Below are positions 23,617-32,296 of a stretch of DNA of 64,000 nt, piece after piece. The stretch's first letter is position 1; each line of letters begins with the position of its first letter. The stretch covers positions 124,001-188,000 of the forward strand of contig NZ_LBJG01000024.1 in the NCBI RefSeq assembly GCF_028128765.1. Direction: 5' to 3'. The position numbers were made by a program, and so were the translations under genes. The DNA is from Bradyrhizobium sp. CCBAU 51627 (GTDB taxonomy: Bacteria; Pseudomonadota; Alphaproteobacteria; Rhizobiales; Xanthobacteraceae). Below the pieces are notes generated by a model, which was not told where the DNA came from, made no database searches, and saw nothing but the letters and a program-made list of their open reading frames with translations.

Positions 23617-23732
23617 CGTCATTGCGAGCGCAGCGAAGCAATCCAGAATCCCCCCCGGAAAGACTCTGGATTAGTTCGTCGCATCAGCGCAAAATTGCTT
23701 CGCAATTTTGTCGCGAGCTCCTCGCAATGACG
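23617..23732. repeat. palindromic repeat family A, copy 4 with nested hairpin
   Basis: The left arm begins CGTCATTGCGAGCGCAGCGA then AGCAATCCAGAATC. The right arm is TCGCGAGCTCCTCGCAATGA then CGG, of the other arm type. Between the arms lies an extra small palindrome, GCAAAATTGCTTCGCAATTT then TG. The copy therefore combines two arm types and an insertion. It ends 26 bp from the malonyl-CoA decarboxylase stop codon. Confidence 0.85.
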
Positions 23733-23757
23733 GTGGAGAGAGCCCTCAGTCCGCCCC

Positions 23758-25110
23758 TTACGACAACCGCATATCCAGCAGCCTGCGTCCTTCGCCCTTC
23801 AAGAGCTTCTTCACCGCGCTCGAGGCCACGACCTCGCCGTCGTTGGCGTAGGCTTCGTGGTTCTTCTCGATGTCGTCGAGGCGGTAGAGATAGTTGACCA
23901 TCACGCCGGCCGATTCCCGCAGGCCCTTGGGCGAGAGGTCCCCGAACCAGTTGATGCGCTCGAGGCGGGCGCCGTTGCCGAGGTGGAAGCGGGCGACGGA
24001 GTCGATCAGGCGGCCCTTCGGCGTGCGCGCCTTCAGGAAGTAGTGCGCGGCGAGCGGCTCGATCACGCCGCGCAGCTGCGCGGTCGTCTCGGGGTTCTCG
24101 AACCATTTGGGATCGTCGAGCCGCTTCAGCAGTTCGCGATCCTCGTCCGACAGCGGCAGCTCCTTGTCCTGCTTGATCCATGGCATGAAGCCCGGCACCG
24201 GCGACAGCGTCACGAAGGTGTCGAGCTTGGGCAGTTCGCGGCGCAGCTCCTCGACCACCTGCTTGATCAGGAAGCTGCCGAAGGAGATGCCGCCGAGGCC
24301 GCGCTGGGTGTTGGAGATCGAATAGAACACGGCGGTGCGTGCCTTCTCGGTCGGAAGGTACTGGCGATCGACCGCAAGCAGCGGCGCGATCGCGCCCGGA
24401 ATCGTCTCGGTCAGCGCCACCTCGACGAAGATCAGGGGTTCGTCGACCATAGCAGGGTGGAAGAACGCGTAGCAGCGGCGGTCGACCGGATCGATGCGGC
24501 GGCGCAGATCGTCCCAGTCGCTGATCTCGTGCACGGCCTCATAGCGGATGATCTTTTCGAGGATGTTGGCCGGGGTCGACCAGTCAATCCGGCGCAGCAC
24601 GAGAAACCCCCTGTTGAACCACGACGAGAGAAGATGCGAGATGTCGCGATCGAGCGCGGCGAGATCGGTGTGTCCGTTCATCATGCCGAGCAGGTCGGCG
24701 CGCATGGCGACGAGATCGCCGGTGCCGCCCGGCGCGCGGTTGAGGCGGCGGATCAGCTCCTGCCGCCGCGGTTCCGAGGCGAAATGCAGCGCGCTCGCGT
24801 CCTCGTCGTCAGGCTTGGTGCGCCATGCCTCGATCGCCTTGGTCAGGCGCTCGCGGTCCGGGCCGAAATCGCGCACCAGCCCTTCGAAGAAGGCGCGGCG
24901 TCCTGCCGCGTCCAGCTCCCGGTAGATGTCGAGCACCTCGCGCGCCATGGCGGTGCCGGAGGCCTCGCCCCGACCCGACAACAGCGCGCCGCAGAGCGCG
25001 ATCAGCCCGTCGGCATCCTGTTTGGTGTCAGCGGAATCCCCCCGTCGCAGCAGCGTGCGGCCGCGCTCGGAAATTGTGGCGAGCAGGTCGGAGAAGAAGG
25101 CATTGGCCAT
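23758..25110 (-). CDS. malonyl-CoA decarboxylase
   Basis: A 450 aa cytosolic enzyme that converts malonyl-CoA to acetyl-CoA and carbon dioxide. The N-terminal third is helical (to about residue 165). The C-terminal acetyltransferase-like domain has GGISFGSFLIKQVVEELR, FVTLSPVPGFMPWI and the closing VMVNYLYRLDDIEKNHEAYAN, all family signatures. Length is typical of rhizobial and Rhodopseudomonas enzymes. The genes of a malonate operon (malonyl-CoA synthetase, malonate carrier, GntR regulator) are not adjacent, so it seems to be a stand-alone copy. Repeat copy 4 lies just downstream, and 25111-25233 upstream holds nothing I can name. Confidence 0.93.
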   Translation of the reverse strand: MANAFFSDLLATISERGRTLLRRGDSADTKQDADGLIALCGALLSGRGEASGTAMAREVLDIYRELDAAGRRAFFEGLVRDFGPDRERLTKAIEAWRTKPDDEDASALHFASEPRRQELIRRLNRAPGGTGDLVAMRADLLGMMNGHTDLAALDRDISHLLSSWFNRGFLVLRRIDWSTPANILEKIIRYEAVHEISDWDDLRRRIDPVDRRCYAFFHPAMVDEPLIFVEVALTETIPGAIAPLLAVDRQYLPTEKARTAVFYSISNTQRGLGGISFGSFLIKQVVEELRRELPKLDTFVTLSPVPGFMPWIKQDKELPLSDEDRELLKRLDDPKWFENPETTAQLRGVIEPLAAHYFLKARTPKGRLIDSVARFHLGNGARLERINWFGDLSPKGLRESAGVMVNYLYRLDDIEKNHEAYANDGEVVASSAVKKLLKGEGRRLLDMRLS

Positions 25111-25233
25111 CTGGGCTTTTCGAATCCGGGTTTGTGCGGTGCGGAAGCTTACACGGGATTTAGGCGGAAGCCGATCACAATCAAGCGGCGGAATGCGGCA
25201 TCTTTAGTCGGGCTGTGCATCCCCGATGACGCT

Positions 25234-25335
25234 GTCATGCCACGGCTTGACCGGGGCATCCAGTACGCCGCGGCTTGACGGTTCTAGCCGCGCCGTCTCG
25301 GAGTACTGGATCGCCCGGTCAAGCCGGGCGATGAC
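25234..25335. repeat. palindromic repeat family B, overlapping the AraC 3' end
   Basis: The arms GTCATGCCACGGCTTGACCG then GGGCATCCAGTAC, and GAGTACTGGATCGCCCGGTC then AAGCCGGGCGATGAC, form a long imperfect inverted repeat. The sequence is unrelated to family A. The right half lies inside the reading frame of the AraC regulator and supplies its last codons and stop. Confidence 0.8.
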
Positions 25336-26144
25336 CCAGAGTGTGTGACAAACTCCGTCGGCGTCCGCCCGGTCACTTGCCGGAAGGCCGCTGAAAACGC
25401 CGAAACGCTGGCATAGCCGAGCTGGGTCGCGAGCTGCTTCACCGAGAAATTGTTATCGGTTGATAAAAGCAGGATCGCCGACGCGATGCGGGCGCGCTGG
25501 CACCAGCTCTTGAAGCTGAGCTGCGTCTCGGTCGAGAACAGCCGCGACAGGGTCCGGGCGGAGGTTCCAACCTCCCGCGCCAGGGTGTCGATATCGTGGA
25601 GCCCGGTAGGATCATCGAGCACGATCATCGCGGCGCGCCGGCAGCGCGGCTCCTGCGGCAGCGGCACGAAGGTCGCGGAATCCTCGGCCTGATGCAATTC
25701 CAGCATGACCAGGCGCACCAAGAGCGCGGTGCGTTCTTCGGTGTTGCGCGGGTCGAACAGCGCCAGGATCGCCTGGTTGAGCAGCGGCGACACCCGCACC
25801 ACGAATTCCCTGGTCAGTCCCTCATGGCGATTTTCGCGCTTCAGCCAGGCGAGATCAAAATACAAGGTGCGCATCTCGATGTCGGCAAGCAGGTCGATGG
25901 CATGCTCCAGCCCGGCCGGCACCCAGACCGCGCGGTCCGGCGGCACCAGCCAGCGCCCGCCGGGCGTCGTCACCTGCATCGTGCCCTTTGCCGCATAGAT
26001 CAGCTGCGCCTCACGGTGCATGTGCGGATCGATCCGCATGCCTCGCGGATAATCGCGCGCGACCAGGTGCACGCCCGCCGGCGAGCGGTGATTGCTCCGG
26101 ACCTCCCGCAGGATTGGCGTTTCCAAGACAGTCATTGGCAGCAT
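25284..26144 (-). CDS. AraC family regulator with cupin-type sensor domain
   Basis: A 286 aa regulator. The N-terminal part is a cupin-like ligand domain (HMHREAQLIYAAKGTMQVTT, then VPPDRAVWVPAGLEHAID). The C-terminal 100 residues hold two helix-turn-helix motifs (IDTLAREVGTSARTLSRLF and VKQLATQLGYASVSAFSAA), then FRQVTGRTPTEF. The tail after residue 268 (SGSSPGLTGRSSTPRRRG) is encoded by palindromic repeat B, not by regulator sequence. An ATG three codons downstream of the first is an alternative start. It is divergent from the MFS gene by 51 bp, so it very probably controls that transporter. Confidence 0.9.
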   Translation of the reverse strand: MLPMTVLETPILREVRSNHRSPAGVHLVARDYPRGMRIDPHMHREAQLIYAAKGTMQVTTPGGRWLVPPDRAVWVPAGLEHAIDLLADIEMRTLYFDLAWLKRENRHEGLTREFVVRVSPLLNQAILALFDPRNTEERTALLVRLVMLELHQAEDSATFVPLPQEPRCRRAAMIVLDDPTGLHDIDTLAREVGTSARTLSRLFSTETQLSFKSWCQRARIASAILLLSTDNNFSVKQLATQLGYASVSAFSAAFRQVTGRTPTEFVTHSGSSPGLTGRSSTPRRRG

Positions 26145-26195
26145 CCCGTGATGGCCATGACATATAACTCATTTCGGAACAGGAGAGGATTCCGA

Positions 26196-27368
26196 ATGAA
26201 CAGCCCTGTCAGGGTCATCAGTTTCGTCAACGCAGGCCATTTCATCGACCATTATTCGATGCTGATCTTCGCCGCCGCCGTGATCATCATGGGGCCGGCG
26301 CTCGGCATGGCCTATTCGGAACTGCTTCCCTACGCGACCCCGGGCTTCATCGCCTTTGGCGCCGGCTCGCTGCTGACGGGCTGGCTCGGCGACCGCTGGA
26401 GCCGCCGCCACATGATGCTGATCTTCTTCGTCGGCATCGGCGTTTCCATGATCTCGGTCGGTTTCGTGCAGACGCCGCTGCAGCTCGGCGCCACGCTGCT
26501 GGCAATCGGGGTGTTCGCCTCGATCTATCACCCGGTCGGCACTGCGATGATCGTGTCCTATGCCGACCGGCTCGGTCGCGAGATGGGCATCAACGGCGTC
26601 TGGGGCAATCTTGGCGTCGCCTCGTCCGCGCTGGTCACGGGCGTGATCGGGCAATATCTCGGCTGGCGGTTTGCCTTTATCATTCCCGGCTTCGTCACCA
26701 TCCTGATCGGCATCGCCTTTGCGATGCTGGTCGTGCATGAGGACCGCAAGGGCTCACGGCAGGCGGCCGCACAGGCGCGCGTCGCCAAGCAAGACATGTG
26801 GCGCGTGGTGCTGTCGCTGCTGATCGTGGTGATCGCGATCTCGACCACGTTCAATGCCGTCACCGTCGCGCTGCCAAAACTGTTCGCGGAGCGGCTCGCG
26901 GACCTGACCAGGAGCCCGGCGCTGCTCGGGGTCATCGCGGCCTGCGTCTACGTGTTCGGCGCAATGACGCAGTACACGATCGGCCGGCTGCTCGACCGCT
27001 ATTCGCTGAAGACGGTGGCCCTGCCGCTGTCCCTCATGCTGGCGCCGTTCCTCTATCTGGCGGCGAGCCTGAACAATCTGCCGCTGATCCTGGTCTCAAT
27101 CGGCATCGTCATGGGCGCGTTCGGCCAGGTCACGGTGAACGATGCCATGGTCGGCAAATACACCAGCGAGGAATGGCGCTCGCGCGCCTATGCCGTGCGC
27201 TATTTCATCGGCTTCACCGCGGCGGGCGCCTCCGTCGGCCTCGTCGCCTGGCTCTACGAACAAGGCGGTTTCGTCACCATGCTGCACGCCTTTGCGGCGC
27301 TGTGCCTGCTCGCGATCGCGGCGGCGATCATCCTGCCGCGTGAGATCCGCTCGCCTGCGGCGGCGTGA
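26196..27368 (+). CDS. MFS transporter
   Basis: A 390 aa inner-membrane protein with about twelve transmembrane helices. The loop between helices 2 and 3 has GWLGDRWSRRHMM, the major facilitator motif; a second copy is in GRLLDRYSLKTVAL. The N-terminus FVNAGHFIDHYSMLIFAAAV recalls fosmidomycin-resistance-type (Fsr) exporters. The substrate is unknown. The ATG at 26196 was chosen because AGGAGAGG lies about ten bases before it; the frame is open further upstream only as an antisense shadow of the AraC gene. It ends five bases from the convergent racemase gene. Confidence 0.9.
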   Translation: MNSPVRVISFVNAGHFIDHYSMLIFAAAVIIMGPALGMAYSELLPYATPGFIAFGAGSLLTGWLGDRWSRRHMMLIFFVGIGVSMISVGFVQTPLQLGATLLAIGVFASIYHPVGTAMIVSYADRLGREMGINGVWGNLGVASSALVTGVIGQYLGWRFAFIIPGFVTILIGIAFAMLVVHEDRKGSRQAAAQARVAKQDMWRVVLSLLIVVIAISTTFNAVTVALPKLFAERLADLTRSPALLGVIAACVYVFGAMTQYTIGRLLDRYSLKTVALPLSLMLAPFLYLAASLNNLPLILVSIGIVMGAFGQVTVNDAMVGKYTSEEWRSRAYAVRYFIGFTAAGASVGLVAWLYEQGGFVTMLHAFAALCLLAIAAAIILPREIRSPAAA

Positions 27369-27372
27369 AGGT

Positions 27373-28086
27373 TCATGCAACCTGCTGCACCACATCCTGC
27401 GGGATGGCGAGGCATGATCTGACGCAGGCCTGCGCCAGCAGGTCGGTGGGGTCCAGCAATGCCGCGCCCACATCGTTGTCGAGCACGGCCAATGCCAGGG
27501 GAATTTCCGTGCAGGCCATGGCGATATGCGAACAGCCCCGGGCCGCGAGCGTCTTTGCCTCCCGGCCAAGGATGTCGGAGGCACTGCCAGTATGTCCAGC
27601 TTTCACCAGTCGGATCGCGCGCATGATTTCGGCTTGCGCCTTCGCATCGGGCACCACGCACGCATAGCCGCGTTCGGCCAGACGCTGCTGGTAGATTCCG
27701 GCCTGGATAGTGCCATCAGTCGCAAGCAAGCCGATGGTCGGGGTCGTCCGCTGCTCGGCGAGCGCATCAGCAACGGCGTCGACGATGTGGATGATCGGTA
27801 CCGACGTCTCCGCCTGCAGCGCGCCGTGCCAATGGTGAGCCGTGTTGCAGGGAATGGCGATGCGGGTCGCGCCTGACAGCTCGAGCCGGCGCAGGGCATT
27901 CAGCATGGCGGGAAGGGGATCCGAGCCCTGGCCGAGAATGGCGGCGGTACGGTCGGGCACATTGGTCGCCGAACAGACGACCATCTGGATGTGGTCCTGG
28001 TCGCAGGATGCGGGGGTGTTCCGGACGATCTTGCCCATGAAATCCACGGTCGCCATCGGGCCCATGCCGCCCAGAATTCCAAGCAT
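27373..28086 (-). CDS. aspartate/glutamate racemase family protein
   Basis: A 237 aa cytosolic enzyme of the Asp/Glu racemase superfamily. The two catalytic cysteines are Cys80 in IAIPCNTAHHW and Cys192 in IAMACTEIPLAL. The N-terminus MLGILGGMGPMATVDFMGKI is typical. It interconverts L- and D-aspartate, or possibly glutamate, without cofactor. It lies 79 bp downstream of the LysR gene on the same strand and near aspartase and an aspartate-type symporter on the other strand, which favours aspartate as substrate. A longer frame upstream runs through the LysR gene in the wrong frame and is not real. Confidence 0.9.
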   Translation of the reverse strand: MLGILGGMGPMATVDFMGKIVRNTPASCDQDHIQMVVCSATNVPDRTAAILGQGSDPLPAMLNALRRLELSGATRIAIPCNTAHHWHGALQAETSVPIIHIVDAVADALAEQRTTPTIGLLATDGTIQAGIYQQRLAERGYACVVPDAKAQAEIMRAIRLVKAGHTGSASDILGREAKTLAARGCSHIAMACTEIPLALAVLDNDVGAALLDPTDLLAQACVRSCLAIPQDVVQQVA

Positions 28087-28165
28087 CGTTGTCTCCTTGT
28101 CGGAGTCATGGTGCAAGGTCGCTTCGGGCAAATCCAATGCCGGTTCAGAACGGCATATGCGCCTT

Positions 28166-29056
28166 CTACATAGTTTTGCGGGCGGCCGATTGCGCGGCGT
28201 TCCAGACTTTCTCCACAATGGGCCGGGTTCGCCGTGCACTTCGATAGAGCCGGACTTCCAGAGGAATCTCCGGTCCAACGATGGTGAGGGTGCCCTCATC
28301 CAATTCCCGGGCAACGAGACTGCGCGGCAGCCACGCCAAGCCATAGCCCTCCAGCGCCATGAACTTGAGTCCCTCCGCCATGGCGTTCTCGTTGGTATGG
28401 GTCGCGTGCGCCAGAGGCGAGCCGGCCTGGGCCTGGGCGAAAGTGGCGACCCGGCCCAGAAACGAGTTCGAGGCGTAGCTGAGCAGCGGAAGCGAAGCCG
28501 TATCGTCCGCCCCGTCAGGCAAATTTGCGCTGCGCACGGCGACAAAACTGTCTCTGCCGACGACGATATGGGGGTAGAGCTCGGGCTCGAGCAAGATCGG
28601 CACATTGGCGTGATGGAAGGTGAGCAGGAAGTCATAGCTGCCTTCGACGAGGGCCTGCAGGCAGCTGTGAAAATCGTCGGGCAGCAACCGGCTGCCGATG
28701 GGTCCGACGTCCTTCTCGATGGTCCGAAACCATCGCGGGAAGAAATGCAGCGACAGGGTGTGAAGAGCTGCGACCGAGACCATCTGGGTGCTCGGCCGTT
28801 TGCTCGCCTGAAGTGCGAGACGGCTCGCATACAGCATCCGAACCGTTTCTTCCGCAGTCTCCAGAAACTCGCGCCCCTCGGCGGTCAGCGTCGTCGGGTA
28901 GTTGCTGCGATCAACGAGGGAGACGCCGAGCCACAGCTCCAGGGCCTGAATTCTGCGACTGAACGCAGATTGCGTCACGTGCCGCTCATCCGCCGCGCGT
29001 GAGAAGCTGCGGGTTCGCGCGAGGCTGAGAAAATCTTCCAGCCATTTCAATTCCAT
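28166..29056 (-). CDS. LysR family transcriptional regulator
   Basis: A 296 aa regulator. The winged helix-turn-helix is in residues 1-60: MELKWLEDFLSLARTRSFSR, then HVTQSAFSRRIQALELWLGV. The substrate-binding domain follows, with ALVEGSYDFLLTFHH and MALEGYGLAWLPRSLV. The start at 29056 gives the canonical N-terminus. It is divergent from the aspartase gene across 242 bp and upstream of the racemase gene. It therefore probably regulates aspartate uptake and breakdown, with an amino acid or dicarboxylate as inducer. I found no convincing T-N11-A box in the intergenic region. Confidence 0.92.
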   Translation of the reverse strand: MELKWLEDFLSLARTRSFSRAADERHVTQSAFSRRIQALELWLGVSLVDRSNYPTTLTAEGREFLETAEETVRMLYASRLALQASKRPSTQMVSVAALHTLSLHFFPRWFRTIEKDVGPIGSRLLPDDFHSCLQALVEGSYDFLLTFHHANVPILLEPELYPHIVVGRDSFVAVRSANLPDGADDTASLPLLSYASNSFLGRVATFAQAQAGSPLAHATHTNENAMAEGLKFMALEGYGLAWLPRSLVARELDEGTLTIVGPEIPLEVRLYRSARRTRPIVEKVWNAAQSAARKTM

Positions 29057-29298
29057 CGTTTCCGCTCCGGTCTTCGCGAGTGCTCGGATTGGAGAGGCTC
29101 GCCCCTGGGGAAGATGCCCCGATCTTCTAGGGAAATCTATGCAAAATCGGAATAGAGCTTGCCGGCATAACATTGGACGGGCCTCGGTCCCCGAGCGCAT
29201 GCATCCCCGAGCGGCCGGAAGCCTCAACGCGATTAGCGCGAGGCTCACGACCGGCGACACTGTCTCCGAACAACGGAGCTGACGAGCGGGAGATAAAC

Positions 29299-30732
29299 GT
29301 GCGGACGGAACATGACCTGCTGGGCGAGCGCGAGGTGCCCTCCGAAGCCTATTACGGCGTCCACACGATGCGCGCCGTCGAGAATTTTCCGATCTCAGGC
29401 ATCGCGATATCGGGCTATCCCGAACTGATCGGTGCGCTCGCCGCCATCAAACAGGCGGCGGCCCTGTCCAACATGGAGCTCGGTCTTCTCGACGAGCGGC
29501 GCGGACGGGCGATCGTGGCGGCCTGCGAGGAATTGCGCGCTGGCCGGCTTCACGATCAATTCGTGGTGGACGTCATCCAGGGCGGCGCCGGCACCTCCAC
29601 CAATATGAATGCCAATGAGGTGATCGCAAATCGTGCGTTGGAGCTTCTCGGCCATGTCAGGGGCGAGTACGCCGTGCTCCATCCGAACGAGCACGTCAAC
29701 ATGAGCCAGAGCACCAATGACGTGTACCCCACGGCGTTGAAGATCGCGACATCTCATGGCTTGCAGAATCTCATCATGGCGATGGACGTCCTGCGCGGCG
29801 CTTTCGCTGACAAGGCCGAGGCGTTCAAGGACGTCCTGAAAATGGGGCGGACCCAGTTGCAGGACGCGGTGCCGATGACGCTGGGGCAGGAGTTCAACAC
29901 CTATGCCGTGATGATCGGCGAGGATCAGGAACGCTTGCGCGAAGCGGGGCGCCTGATCCACGAGATCAACATGGGCGCGACTGCCATCGGCACCGGCATC
30001 AACGCGCACCCGGATTACGCGCGTCTTGTCTGCCGTCATCTGAATGCGATCACGCGATTGCCGCTGGTGACTGCCCCCGATCTGGTCGAGGCGACGCAGG
30101 ATTGCGGTGCGTTCGTTCAGATCTCGGGCGTGCTGAAACGCGTTGCGGTCAAGATCTCCAAAATCTGCAACGACCTCCGGCTGCTCTCGAGTGGGCCGCG
30201 GGCCGGGTTCGGCGAGATCAACCTTCCCCCCGTCCAGGCCGGCTCCTCGATCATGCCCGGAAAGGTCAATCCGGTGATCCCGGAGGTTGTGAACCAGGTC
30301 GCCTTTGAGGTGATCGGCAACGACGTCACGGTGACGATGGCCGCGGAAGCCGGCCAATTGCAGCTCAATGCGTTCGAGCCGATCATTGCGCACAGCCTGT
30401 TCAAGAGCATCAGCCACCTCAGCCGGGCGTGCCTGACGTTGCAGCGGAGCTGCGTCGCGGGCATCACGGCCAATCGCGACCGTCTTCGGGCCGATGTCGA
30501 GAACTCGATCGGCCTGGTGACGGCGCTCAATCCCTATATCGGCTATGCCGCCGCAACGGCCGTCGCCGTGGAGGCTCATGCCTCCGGCCGCGGCGTTGCC
30601 GAGCTCGTGCGCGAGCGGGGACTGCTCACCGAGGCCACGCTTGCGGCGATCCTCAAGCCCGAGATGCTGACGCGGCCGCAAGGTCTAGCCGTTGCCGACC
30701 GGGGCGGCCGCCAGCCACAGCCGGTCCGCTGA
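29299..30732 (+). CDS. aspA: aspartate ammonia-lyase
   Basis: A 477 aa enzyme of the aspartase/fumarase superfamily that splits L-aspartate into fumarate and ammonia. The signature GSSIMPGKVNP is at residues 315-325, with the catalytic serine in it. Other family stretches are VVDVIQGGAGTSTNMNANEV, NMSQSTNDVYPTA and GRTQLQDAVPMTLGQEF. The start is GTG at 29299, preceded by GGGAG. Class-II fumarase is close in sequence, but the neighbours (aspartate racemase and a dicarboxylate/amino acid symporter) support aspartase. Confidence 0.9.
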   Translation: MRTEHDLLGEREVPSEAYYGVHTMRAVENFPISGIAISGYPELIGALAAIKQAAALSNMELGLLDERRGRAIVAACEELRAGRLHDQFVVDVIQGGAGTSTNMNANEVIANRALELLGHVRGEYAVLHPNEHVNMSQSTNDVYPTALKIATSHGLQNLIMAMDVLRGAFADKAEAFKDVLKMGRTQLQDAVPMTLGQEFNTYAVMIGEDQERLREAGRLIHEINMGATAIGTGINAHPDYARLVCRHLNAITRLPLVTAPDLVEATQDCGAFVQISGVLKRVAVKISKICNDLRLLSSGPRAGFGEINLPPVQAGSSIMPGKVNPVIPEVVNQVAFEVIGNDVTVTMAAEAGQLQLNAFEPIIAHSLFKSISHLSRACLTLQRSCVAGITANRDRLRADVENSIGLVTALNPYIGYAAATAVAVEAHASGRGVAELVRERGLLTEATLAAILKPEMLTRPQGLAVADRGGRQPQPVR

Positions 30733-30764
30733 AGCGATCACAGAAACTCCGCCAAGCACGCCAA

Positions 30765-30788
30765 TTGGGCCGCGGGGGCGTGGCCCAA
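30765..30788. other. small hairpin between aspA and the symporter gene
   Basis: TTGGGCC (30765-30771) and GGCCCAA (30782-30788) form a 7-bp perfect stem around a 10-nt G-rich loop. There is no T-run. It could protect the aspA mRNA end or weaken expression of the symporter gene 40 bp downstream, but this is speculative. Confidence 0.35.
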
Positions 30789-30827
30789 CCGTCGTGAACC
30801 CACGCAGCCAAGGGAGGTAACAGATAA

Positions 30828-32153
30828 ATGACGATAAGTGCCGACAATTCACCTGCGCGATCCAACCGCCTCACCAATGCTCTCGTTGTCAGCCTTCTGC
30901 TCGGTATCCTGGCAGGCTACGCTTGTCATGAGCTGGCGCCGACACCAGAGATGGCGAAGACCATTTCCGGCTATTTTTCGATCGTCACCGACGTGTTCCT
31001 GCGCATGATCAAGATGATCATTGCGCCGCTCGTCTTCGCCACGATCGTCTCAGGCATTACCAGCCTCGGCTCCGAAGGCGGAGCGGTAGGCCGCATTGCC
31101 GCCAGATCCATGGGCTGGTTCGTCTCGGCCTCCCTGGTCTCGCTCGGCCTCGGCATGGTCTTTGCGAACCTGTTCGCGCCAGGGCACGGCTTGCAGCTGC
31201 CGCTTCCCAATGCAGATGCCTCCGTCAACTTGCAGACCGCCGGCTTCAATCTGAAAGACTTCATCACCCACGTTTTTCCGACCAGCATCGCCCAGGCCAT
31301 GTCGACAAACGAGATCCTGCAGATCCTCGTGTTCGCCGTGTTCTTCGGGCTTGCTCTCAGCAGGCTGAAGACGAGCCATGCCAGGACCATCGCTGCGTCC
31401 GTCGATGAGCTGGTCCACATCATGCTGCAGATCACGAACTTCGTGATGCAATTCGCGCCGCTCGGCGTGTTCGCGGCCATTGCGGCGGTGATTACCACGC
31501 AGGGACTTGGCGTGCTCCTGACCTACGGCAAGTTCATCGCGACCTTCTATTTCAGCCTCGCGGTGCTCTGGAGCGTCCTCGTTCTCGCAGGTCTCGTGGC
31601 CCTCGGCCGACCCGTTCTTCATCTCATCGGCCTGCTGCGCCAGCCGATGCTGCTCGCCTTCTCCACCGCGAGCAGCGAGGCCGCCTATCCCAAGATGATC
31701 GAGCAATTGACGAAGTTCGGTATCAGCGAGCGCATCTCGGGCTTCGTGCTGCCGTTGGGCTATTCGTTCAACCTCGACGGCTCGATGATGTACCAGGCCT
31801 TCGCGGCCTTATTCATCGCGCAGGCCTACGGCATCGAGCTGAGCTTCACGCAGCAACTCGTCATGCTGCTGGTGATGATGGTCACCAGCAAGGGGATCGC
31901 CGGCGTGCCGCGCGCCGGGCTCGTGGTCGTTGCCGCGACCCTGCCGATGTTCAACCTGCCCTTGGGTGGCATGCTCCTCGTCATGGGCATCGACCAGTTC
32001 CTCGACATGGGCCGAACCATGACCAACGTCATCGGCAATGGCATCGCGACGGCTGCCGTGGCCAAGTGGGAAGACAAACGAGGTCTGATCGAAGAGGGGG
32101 CATCCGAGACAGCAGTGCCTGATGTCGCCGTCGCCGGGGCGACGGGCGGATGA
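30828..32153 (+). CDS. dicarboxylate/amino acid:cation symporter (DAACS family)
   Basis: A 441 aa inner-membrane transporter of the GltP/DctA family. Characteristic segments are the serine-rich re-entrant loop AFSTASSEAAYPKMIEQ, the helix LGYSFNLDGSMMYQAF, and the motif MVTSKGIAGVPRAGLVVVAA. These transporters import C4-dicarboxylates or aspartate/glutamate with sodium or protons. It starts 95 bp after aspA and very likely feeds the aspartase. DctA-type proteins are close; aspartate or fumarate/malate are both possible substrates. A good hairpin follows at 32198-32226. Confidence 0.9.
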   Translation: MTISADNSPARSNRLTNALVVSLLLGILAGYACHELAPTPEMAKTISGYFSIVTDVFLRMIKMIIAPLVFATIVSGITSLGSEGGAVGRIAARSMGWFVSASLVSLGLGMVFANLFAPGHGLQLPLPNADASVNLQTAGFNLKDFITHVFPTSIAQAMSTNEILQILVFAVFFGLALSRLKTSHARTIAASVDELVHIMLQITNFVMQFAPLGVFAAIAAVITTQGLGVLLTYGKFIATFYFSLAVLWSVLVLAGLVALGRPVLHLIGLLRQPMLLAFSTASSEAAYPKMIEQLTKFGISERISGFVLPLGYSFNLDGSMMYQAFAALFIAQAYGIELSFTQQLVMLLVMMVTSKGIAGVPRAGLVVVAATLPMFNLPLGGMLLVMGIDQFLDMGRTMTNVIGNGIATAAVAKWEDKRGLIEEGASETAVPDVAVAGATGG

Positions 32154-32197
32154 GCCGATGGGTTCGCCACTCTTGAGAAAACCCTGCTCGTGATCCT

Positions 32198-32226
32198 AAG
32201 GCCCCGGGAGATGTCCCCGAGGCCTT
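32198..32226. terminator. terminator-like hairpin between symporter and SDR genes
   Basis: AAGGCC (32198-32203) pairs with GGCCTT (32221-32226), then after one mismatch CGGG (32205-32208) with CCCG (32216-32219), around a 7-nt loop. Only a short TTT lies at the plus-strand 3' edge. It sits between convergent genes and could end either transcript. Confidence 0.5.
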
Positions 32227-32296
32227 TGAGCTCAGCGCCGGCATATCCGCGGGCATAGCCACATCAGAGCATCATCAGGCTGATGAAAGGCTGCGC

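Noticed and set aside
25596..26195. 200-codon N-terminal extension of the MFS transporter
   Set aside because: It is antisense to the AraC gene, and the true start at 26196 has a strong ribosome site and the family N-terminus.
27373..28830. 485-codon frame suggesting a fusion upstream of the racemase
   Set aside because: The upstream part is the LysR gene read in a wrong frame; the racemase N-terminus begins at 28086.
29057..29298. LysR T-N11-A binding box between lysR and aspA
   Set aside because: I looked for a dyad with this spacing and found none that stood out from chance.
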